A stretch of DNA of 7,458 bases. It comes from Planctomicrobium sp. Lineage in GTDB: Bacteria; Planctomycetota; Planctomycetia; Planctomycetales; Planctomycetaceae. The stretch is from contig JAJDEL010000598.1 in assembly GCA_029259835.1 (NCBI GenBank), positions 1 to 7,458 of the forward strand. Direction: 5' to 3'. This document shows positions 1-4,823 of the stretch, piece by piece; position 1 is the stretch's first letter, and the number at the start of each line of letters is the position of its first letter. The position numbers were made by a program, and so were the translations under genes. Under the pieces are notes generated by a model. The model worked only from the letters and a program-made list of their open reading frames with translations, made no database searches and was not told where the DNA came from.

Positions 1-1563
1 AATTCCCATGCGGTCGAGGACTTTTTCCCGACCAAGTTTGTTGTAGCTGTCGAGGTGACGAACTCCAACTTTCGCCAGTAAGTCGTAGCGTTCCTCCATC
101 TTGTCGACTGCCCACGCCAGAACAGCTTCCGCTTTCTTCATGTCCGTAATGACAGGGTTCATCAGGTGAGGGATTTTTGTGTACGGACTCAATTCGACCA
201 TTTTCGGATCGATCATCAACATCCGCACGTCATCCGGGGAACGCATCATGAGCATAGACGTAATGAGCGTGTTCAGGCAGACGCTCTTACCTGTTCCGGT
301 ACGCCCAGCAATGAGCAGGTGAGGCATCTTCGCCATGTCGACTGCGAGAGGGCGCCCACTGACGTCCTTTCCAAGGAAGACTGGAATTGCCATTTTGTCC
401 GTTTTGTCCGAGCTCGCTTCGATGAGTTCTTTGAGCCGAACAGTCACTTGTTTTTCATTCGGAACTTCCACACCAACTGTGTTCTTTCCTGGGATTGGTG
501 AGACGATACGAACCGCCGGGACGCGCAATGCCACTGCGATGTCGTCGGCCAGATTCACGACCTTCGAAATCCGCAGACCTGGTTCCAGATCGAGTTCAAA
601 TTGCGTGACGACCGGTCCGGTATCGATCTCGGAGACTTTGACGTTCAGTCCGAATTCGTCGAACGTCCGTTCCAGAATTACCGCCGCTTCCTGCGCTTTT
701 TTCGCGAGGAGTTCGAACGGGAACTCTTCCGCTTCTTCTAGAATGTCGAGCGATGGTAAGTCGACCGCTTCGAGGGTCTCACGAGGTTTCGGCTTGAACA
801 GACCGCCGATGAGTTTAGATTTAGGACCACGGATTCCGACCGGAGAATTGACTTTGAATTCCGTGGGGATGATCGATTCGTCCACAGAATCAAGCACTTC
901 TACTTTGGCTGCTTCGGGTGTGTCCTCATCCTGTTCGTCGGTTGAGACTGAGTCGGTTTTTATCTCAGCAATATCAGAAACCGACGGTCGCAGTTGTTTC
1001 ATGTAGAACAACTTCAACACCCAGATCATCGGCACGATGACGACTCGATAAGCAATTCGAAAGAAAAGCGTTTCGGTCGCAAGCAACATCCCGACACAAA
1101 AAAGTGTGGCGATGATCACAATCGATCCGACGATGGAGAAGTTCTCCGTCAGAAGAATACGTCCCCACGCTCCGAGATAACCACCGCTTCCGATGAGTGG
1201 AGAGCTAGGAAGGTGCGGCGCGGAGAGATGTAAAAGTAAACAAAATGAGACCAGCATTGTCATCGCACCGACAATGCGGACCATGGGATCCGCAAGTTGC
1301 TTTCGGGAGAACAGACCCATGTCGATGAAGAACAGACTCCCCAGGAAGAACCAGGCACCTAGACCGAACGCGTTGATGAGATAGTGTGCAAGAATGGCCC
1401 CTGTCGGTCCGCATAAGTTCGTCACATCCGTTTGCATAGGATATATCGAAGTCGATGGGGGATCGATGGAGCTGTAGCTGAACAAAGCCAATGCTGTGAA
1501 CAATGTCGCAGCAAACAGGCCAAGTGCCAGCAGATCATTTTTTAGGCGCTGATAATCGATCAT
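1..1563 (-). CDS. ftsK: FtsK/SpoIIIE-family DNA translocase (N-terminal 521 residues, cut by the window start)
   Basis: Membrane-anchored ATPase that pumps double-stranded DNA through the division septum during chromosome segregation. The minus-strand frame is open from ATG (1561-1563) to the window edge with no stop. Hydrophobic segments at about residues 11-30, 55-80, 95-113 and 143-162 give the usual four-helix anchor; 170-187 is a possible fifth. A short acidic linker (about 195-240) follows. The translocase alpha domain begins near 280. The motor then shows MPHLLIAGRTGTGKSV with Walker A Lys426, and VRMLMIDPKMVEL with Walker B Asp452. The sequence ends inside the RecA-like core, so the rest of the motor and any gamma winged-helix DNA-reading domain lie outside the window. 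The linker is short compared with E. coli FtsK and closer to SpoIIIE-type proteins. Walker A carries Arg421 where Thr or Ala is common, a minor variation. No clear Shine-Dalgarno precedes the ATG; the start is chosen because it directly precedes the first membrane helix. Confidence 0.96.
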   Translation of the reverse strand, partial: MIDYQRLKNDLLALGLFAATLFTALALFSYSSIDPPSTSIYPMQTDVTNLCGPTGAILAHYLINAFGLGAWFFLGSLFFIDMGLFSRKQLADPMVRIVGAMTMLVSFCLLLHLSAPHLPSSPLIGSGGYLGAWGRILLTENFSIVGSIVIIATLFCVGMLLATETLFFRIAYRVVIVPMIWVLKLFYMKQLRPSVSDIAEIKTDSVSTDEQDEDTPEAAKVEVLDSVDESIIPTEFKVNSPVGIRGPKSKLIGGLFKPKPRETLEAVDLPSLDILEEAEEFPFELLAKKAQEAAVILERTFDEFGLNVKVSEIDTGPVVTQFELDLEPGLRISKVVNLADDIAVALRVPAVRIVSPIPGKNTVGVEVPNEKQVTVRLKELIEASSDKTDKMAIPVFLGKDVSGRPLAVDMAKMPHLLIAGRTGTGKSVCLNTLITSMLMMRSPDDVRMLMIDPKMVELSPYTKIPHLMNPVITDMKKAEAVLAWAVDKMEERYDLLAKVGVRHLDSYNKLGREKVLDRMGI

Positions 1564-1574
1564 GTCTGTTCAAC

Positions 1575-1598
1575 ATCGCCGCACGCGCGTGCGGCGAT
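1575..1598. repeat. Perfect 24-bp GC-rich palindrome 11 bp upstream of the ftsK start
   Basis: The left half ATCGCCGCACGC is followed directly by its exact reverse complement GCGTGCGGCGAT, with no spacer and no mismatch. It sits 11 bp before the ftsK start codon. If transcribed leftward it would form a GC-rich hairpin in the leader close to the ribosome-binding region. As DNA it could be a two-fold symmetric operator. It lacks the T-run of an intrinsic terminator on either strand. Which role applies cannot be decided from sequence. Confidence 0.85.
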
Positions 1599-1631
1599 CA
1601 CTTCCCGAGGGAGGGAATTTTTCAACTCATA

Positions 1632-1658
1632 TTGCCACTCGCTTTAAGTGAGTGGCAA
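1632..1658. repeat. Near-perfect 27-bp inverted repeat in the ftsK upstream region
   Basis: The 13-bp arms TTGCCACTCGCTT and AAGTGAGTGGCAA flank a single central base. Twelve of 13 positions pair, and the remaining one would be a G:U wobble in RNA read rightward. It lies about 70 bp upstream of the ftsK start. It is unlike the 24-bp palindrome next to it in sequence, so the two are probably separate elements. No T-run follows on either strand in the expected position, so an operator or regulatory hairpin fits better than a terminator. Confidence 0.75.
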
Positions 1659-1933
1659 AACATTTCAGTAACCGTTCATAACCTCATAGACATGAAGCCA
1701 CGACAGTAGTCCCGTACTTACGCACGGAATCCACCGTCTAACTCTACACCTCAAATCTCACGATGTTGCGAAAACTCAACGTCTCGGTGTACTTTTTACA
1801 ACACGCACATCAGGTAAGATGTTTGATTCGGCTCGTAACGGTTTTGACCATTTCGCCAGTTATTGCACAGGTGTAATTCCTGTCTCGTGCAGTCTGCCCA
1901 GCAGGCAATGAGAGATTCAGTGCACATAAGAAG

Positions 1934-1961
1934 TTGACATGTCGGGATACTACGATGCAAT
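1934..1961 (+). promoter_or_regulatory. Candidate sigma70-type promoter for the ArsR-led genes
   Basis: A perfect -35 hexamer TTGACA (1934-1939) is followed after 16 bp by TGCAAT (1956-1961), which matches four of six positions of the -10 consensus. The spacing is acceptable and the element lies just before the GGAGG at 1968-1972. The -10 match is weak, and a transcript would start only a few bases before that ribosome-binding site, so the assignment is tentative. Confidence 0.3.
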
Positions 1962-1967
1962 GAGCGT

Positions 1968-1972
1968 GGAGG
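1968..1972 (+). promoter_or_regulatory. Strong Shine-Dalgarno sequence (GGAGG) upstream of the arsR-like gene
   Basis: GGAGG is followed by a 7-base spacer (TTCACTT) and then codon ATC at 1980, which is in frame with the ArsR protein. The annotated-style ATG at 2034 has no purine-rich site before it (its upstream bases are CTGCCACAA). The site therefore suggests translation may begin at or near 1980. GGAGG could also occur by chance. Confidence 0.45.
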
Positions 1973-2001
1973 TTCACTTATCCCATCTAAAACAGCAAAA
2001 A

Positions 2002-2022
2002 CACAACTGACACAACTGACAC
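2002..2022 (+). repeat. Short tandem repeat of the 9-mer CACAACTGA
   Basis: Two exact copies of CACAACTGA (2002-2010 and 2011-2019) are followed by the first three bases of a third. The unit is a multiple of three, and in the arsR frame it reads Gln-Leu-Thr repeated. This fits an extended N-terminus of the ArsR protein. It may instead be untranslated leader or a directly repeated regulator site. Confidence 0.6.
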
Positions 2023-2033
2023 CGCTGCCACAA

Positions 2034-2300
2034 ATGAAGGAGGCGGCGGAGTGTTTGAAGACACTGGCACACCCGCACCGGTTGCGGATTGTGCAGATGC
2101 TCCTCCGGGGGCGTTATACAGTTGGAGAACTTGCTGAGGCTTGTGAAATTCCGAGCCACATGGCATCGGAGCATCTTCGGTTGATGCAACGCTGTGGGTT
2201 ACTCACTAGTGAGAAAGAGGGACGCAAAGCGTTTTACGAAGTTGCCGAACCTCATTTGAGGGACATTATGAATTGCGTAGAAGCACGGTTCGATAAATAA
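2034..2300 (+). CDS. ArsR/SmtB-family winged-helix transcriptional regulator
   Basis: Small dimeric DNA-binding repressor, probably controlling the two genes downstream. From the ATG at 2034 it has 88 residues. Helix 1 contains AAECLKTLAHPHRLRIVQML, the typical ArsR opening. The helix-turn-helix is TVGELAEACEIPSHMASEHL (about 29-48), followed by the recognition helix end LRLMQRCG and the beta-wing LLTSEKEGRKAFYEV (56-70). The C-terminal helix is LRDIMNCVEARF. The classical metal-site motif ELCVCDL of helix 3 is absent: the matching stretch ELAEAC has one Cys. Cysteines are at 7, 37, 54 and 81, with Cys7 and Cys81 in the first and last helices, which usually pack together in the dimer. A thiol- or persulfide-responsive switch is possible given the neighbour flavoprotein, but this is inference. 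The start is uncertain: the frame is open back to 1938, and a GGAGG points to an ATC codon at 1980, which would give 106 residues. Confidence 0.92.
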   Translation: MKEAAECLKTLAHPHRLRIVQMLLRGRYTVGELAEACEIPSHMASEHLRLMQRCGLLTSEKEGRKAFYEVAEPHLRDIMNCVEARFDK

Positions 2301-2416
2301 GAGGGCGTAAGTTTTTATTTGAGTTGAAATATCGAAATGTAGCGACATTAAGATAGATGTGCAAAGCGGTGATGATTCTGCAGAGTGCTGATCGAGAACG
2401 TTTTCACAATCAGGTC

Positions 2417-2422
2417 AGGGGA
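2417..2422 (+). promoter_or_regulatory. Ribosome-binding site AGGGGA that sets the start of the exported protein
   Basis: AGGGGA ends 7 bases before ATG 2430. This supports that ATG over the in-frame GTG at 2385, which has no comparable site and would put 15 extra residues, including acidic ones, ahead of an otherwise well-formed signal peptide. Confidence 0.6.
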
Positions 2423-2429
2423 TGAAGTC

Positions 2430-3023
2430 ATGAACGTAACAACCCATCAGGAACAAGAGGCGGTGGATTCCAGTCGACGTTCGTTCTTTGCGTCGTTGAT
2501 CGTTGGAATCATGGGGCTTTCAGGATTGATAAAAGGAGAGGTTCAGGCTGGACCAACGGGACGAGGTCGGAAGGGGGGCGGTGGAGGCTACCGGGGACAA
2601 GGTGGAATGGGGGCTTCTGATCCAGGTGTGAAGGCGGACCAAATGTTAATTCGCACACTCTTAAATAGCCGCAGTCAAATTCGAAGACAAATCAAGATGT
2701 TGCCGAATGGTGTCGAGACATTGACCGAAACGGATAATCCACAGTTGCGCGGTGTCCTTGTTCATCATGTCCAGTCGATGAAAGAGCGGGTTGAACAAGT
2801 TCGTCCCATCCACCTTCGAGACCCCTTGTTTGCCGCGCTCTTTCGGAATGCGAAGAAAGTCACAATGTTGAATGTCACAGCAACGCCGAAGGGCGTTCAT
2901 GTCATTGAGACCTCGAACGATCCATACACTGTGAAATTGATTCAGACACACGCTCGAGTTGTGAGTCTGTTCGTCAAGAATGGGCAACAAGAAGTTCGCA
3001 AGAATCATTCAGTTCCCAATTAA
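2430..3023 (+). CDS. Conserved hypothetical exported protein with a Tat-like signal peptide and an internal duplication
   Basis: 197 residues, function unknown. The N-terminus shows a twin-arginine motif SRRSFF (residues 15-20), a hydrophobic stretch ASLIVGIMGLSGLI (21-34) and a likely cleavage after VQA (38-40), so the mature protein should be periplasmic and possibly exported folded by Tat. Residues 41-66 are a Gly/Arg/Lys-rich flexible segment. The folded part (67-197) contains two similar halves that align without gaps: PNGVETLTETDNP...HHVQSM (92-117) and PKGVHVIETSNDP...THARVV (153-178), with His113 matching His174. Between them lies RDPLFAALF (130-138). From memory, unnamed bacterial proteins share the TETDNP, HVQSM, RDPLFA and THA blocks, but I cannot assign a Pfam family. 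It sits 129 bp after the ArsR gene and 101 bp before the flavoprotein gene, probably in one operon. A metal- or sulfur-related periplasmic role is only a guess from context and the paired histidines. Confidence 0.85.
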   Translation: MNVTTHQEQEAVDSSRRSFFASLIVGIMGLSGLIKGEVQAGPTGRGRKGGGGGYRGQGGMGASDPGVKADQMLIRTLLNSRSQIRRQIKMLPNGVETLTETDNPQLRGVLVHHVQSMKERVEQVRPIHLRDPLFAALFRNAKKVTMLNVTATPKGVHVIETSNDPYTVKLIQTHARVVSLFVKNGQQEVRKNHSVPN

Positions 3024-3034
3024 GGCACCTCTGG

Positions 3035-3050
3035 ATCGCCGCACTTGCGG
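3035..3050. repeat. Copy of the ftsK-palindrome half-site in the gap before the flavoprotein gene
   Basis: ATCGCCGCAC (3035-3044) is identical to the outer ten bases of each arm of the 24-bp palindrome at 1575-1598. Here it is followed by TTGCGG, so only a short inverted repeat (CCGC/GCGG) forms. It may be a degenerate version of the same element or a coincidence. The same gap also holds a weak hairpin TACCG/CGGTA (3074-3089). Confidence 0.4.
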
Positions 3051-3124
3051 TATTCGCATGAAACTGATGAAGATACCGTGGAATCGGTACATACTGGCGA
3101 CACAAGATTAAAAGAGTTCGCGAA

Positions 3125-4789
3125 ATGAAAATTGTTATTGTTGGTGGAGTGGCTGGTGGTGCTTCGGCGGCGGCTCGTGCCCGTCGTCTTTCAGAAGATG
3201 CCGAGATCGTACTTGTTGAACGAGGACCAGATGTCTCCTTCGCCAATTGCGGACTCCCGTACTACATCGGTGGCAAAATTGCCGACCGAAACAAGTTACT
3301 GGTGGTGGCACCTGAGCAACTCAAAGCACGTTTCGAAATTGATGTGCGCGTGCGTTCGTCTGTGGAATCTATCGACCGCACAGTAAAGACAGTGCGGATT
3401 CACAATCTTGCATCAGGGGAAGAGTACGAAGAAACTTACGACAAGCTAATCCTCGCACCTGGAGCGGCTTCGCTGCGGCCACCGATTCCCGGGATCGACT
3501 CGCCGGGTATTTTTACACTTCGCAATTTGCAAGATGTAGACCGAATCAAGGCAGTCGTGGACCAGGGAGTAAAGCAGGCTGTCGTGGTGGGGGCAGGATT
3601 CATTGGACTTGAACTTGTTGAGAACCTCGTACGGCTTGGGGTTGAGACCACTGTTGTTGAGTTACAGGATCAGGTCTTGCCTCCGCTCGACAAGGAAATG
3701 ACAACTCCGATTGCAAAAGCACTTGCGGAGAAAGGAGTCACTCTGCTTCTGAGTGAAGCTGCTGATGGTTTCGAACAAACGCCTGATGGACTTGTTGTTC
3801 GTTTGAAATCTGGTCAAGAGTTACCGGCTCAATTGGTCGCGCTAGGGATCGGTGTGCGACCGGAGAACAAACTGGCTGTTGACGCAGGATTGAAAGTCGG
3901 TCCGCGCGGAGGCATCCAGGTCAACGAGTTTCTTCAAACCGAAGATTCGGATATCTATGCAGTTGGCGACGCCATCGAGGTGCAGGATTTCGTTTTGAAC
4001 GTCCCGACACAAATTCCTCTCGCTGGCCCCGCGAACCGTCAAGGACGAATCGCTGCGGATAACATCTGCGGTCTCTCTTCAACGTATCGAGGGACGCAAG
4101 GAACTGCCATTCTGGGCTTGTTCGAACTCGTAGCAGCGATGACGGGAGCCTCAGAGAAGATTCTCAAGCGAAGCGAAGTCCCGCATCGAATGGTTTACGT
4201 CCACCCCACCGATCACGCAGGGTATTATCCCGGCGCCGAGCAGATGACGCTTAAAGTGCTGTTTGATCCTGAATCTGGAAAGGTACTCGGAGCGCAGGGA
4301 GTCGGCGGGGCAGGAGTCGATAAACGGATCGACGTACTGGCTGTCGCGGTTCAGTCCGGAATGACGGTGTTCGATCTCGAAGAAATAGAATTGGCTTATT
4401 CGCCTCAGTTTGGTTCGGCAAAAGATCCAGTCAACATGGTCGGGTTTGTTGCCGCTGGATTATTGAGAGACGATCATCCCCAGATGGATGTCTCGTCGCT
4501 CATGGAACTGCCAGCCGATGAGCGTCCATTCTTGTTAGATGTGAGAACCGCGGAAGAATTTGCCGACGGTCACATCCCAGATGCAGTGAATATCTACGTA
4601 GATAAATTGCGTTCTCGACTGGATGAATTGCCCAGGGATCGAGAAATCGCTGCGTATTGTCAAGTTGGACAAAGAGGATACCTAGCGACTCGAATTCTCA
4701 ATCAATCGGGATTTACTGCCGTGAACGTCGGTGGCGGGTACGTCACCTACCAGCTCTATCACCCACCGGGCGACGAAAGCAATCGTTAG
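3125..4789 (+). CDS. CoA-disulfide reductase/rhodanese fusion (NADH-dependent persulfide/polysulfide reductase type)
   Basis: Cytoplasmic flavoprotein of 554 residues, the usual length for CoADR-Rhd fusions. These enzymes use NAD(P)H to reduce CoA-disulfide, CoA-persulfide or polysulfide, and the rhodanese part handles sulfane sulfur. An FAD-binding fold opens with VGGVAGGASAAARARR and Glu32 at the end of the second strand. The single redox cysteine Cys42 lies in SFANCGLPYYIGG. The pyridine-nucleotide site is VVVGAGFIGLE (153-163), with Glu179 at the end of its second strand, favouring NADH over NADPH. The second FAD motif is DIYAVGD (276-282). The dimerisation domain has GYYPG (Tyr367/368) and AYSPQFGSAKDPVNMVG (Tyr425), matching the tyrosines known in CoA-disulfide reductases. 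The rhodanese domain (about 457-548) has LLDVRTAEEF and the active loop CQVGQR with Cys512, so both halves look catalytically intact. The ATG at 3125 is followed at once by the FAD strand, and a weak AAAAGAG lies before it. It is the last gene of the rightward set. Confidence 0.95.
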   Translation: MKIVIVGGVAGGASAAARARRLSEDAEIVLVERGPDVSFANCGLPYYIGGKIADRNKLLVVAPEQLKARFEIDVRVRSSVESIDRTVKTVRIHNLASGEEYEETYDKLILAPGAASLRPPIPGIDSPGIFTLRNLQDVDRIKAVVDQGVKQAVVVGAGFIGLELVENLVRLGVETTVVELQDQVLPPLDKEMTTPIAKALAEKGVTLLLSEAADGFEQTPDGLVVRLKSGQELPAQLVALGIGVRPENKLAVDAGLKVGPRGGIQVNEFLQTEDSDIYAVGDAIEVQDFVLNVPTQIPLAGPANRQGRIAADNICGLSSTYRGTQGTAILGLFELVAAMTGASEKILKRSEVPHRMVYVHPTDHAGYYPGAEQMTLKVLFDPESGKVLGAQGVGGAGVDKRIDVLAVAVQSGMTVFDLEEIELAYSPQFGSAKDPVNMVGFVAAGLLRDDHPQMDVSSLMELPADERPFLLDVRTAEEFADGHIPDAVNIYVDKLRSRLDELPRDREIAAYCQVGQRGYLATRILNQSGFTAVNVGGGYVTYQLYHPPGDESNR

Positions 4790-4823
4790 AATTTCGACTT
4801 GTTTTCCAGCGTTGTTTTCAGAA

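Larger units (their letters stand above)
1564..1979. other. Divergent intergenic region between ftsK and the arsR-like gene
   Basis: About 416 bases with no convincing coding frame on either strand. It must contain the promoters for ftsK (leftward) and for the ArsR operon (rightward). On the ftsK side lie two inverted repeats (1575-1598 and 1632-1658). In the middle, 1862-1909 can be drawn as a three-way fold: ATTGC with GCAAT outside, arms ACAGG/CCTGT and CTGC/GCAG inside. On the right side lie a TTGACA box and a GGAGG sequence. I recognise no tRNA or known riboswitch here and see no convincing sigma70-type promoter for ftsK. Confidence 0.7.

Noticed and set aside
335..1006. A 223-codon plus-strand open frame
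   Set aside because: It is antisense to the well-supported ftsK reading frame, is Ser/Arg-rich low-quality sequence, and shows no domain. It is a shadow of the ftsK codon pattern.
1564..1979. Known riboswitch or tRNA in the long intergenic gap
   Set aside because: No cobalamin-box, fluoride or SAM-type core sequence and no tRNA cloverleaf pattern was found on reading both strands. Only short generic stems are present.
2323..2354. Separate promoter for the exported protein (TTGAAA with TAAGAT)
   Set aside because: The spacing is 19 bp and the -10 matches only four of six positions, so it is not strong enough to list as a feature.
2385..2429. GTG 2385 as start of the exported protein
   Set aside because: It would add 15 residues, including acidic ones, before a normal Tat-like signal peptide, and it has no ribosome-binding site. 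ATG 2430 has AGGGGA at the right distance.
4790..4823. Bidirectional terminator between the convergent genes
   Set aside because: The 34-bp gap contains no GC-rich stem with a T-run. The only pairing (CGAAA with TTTCG across the stop region) is short with a large loop.
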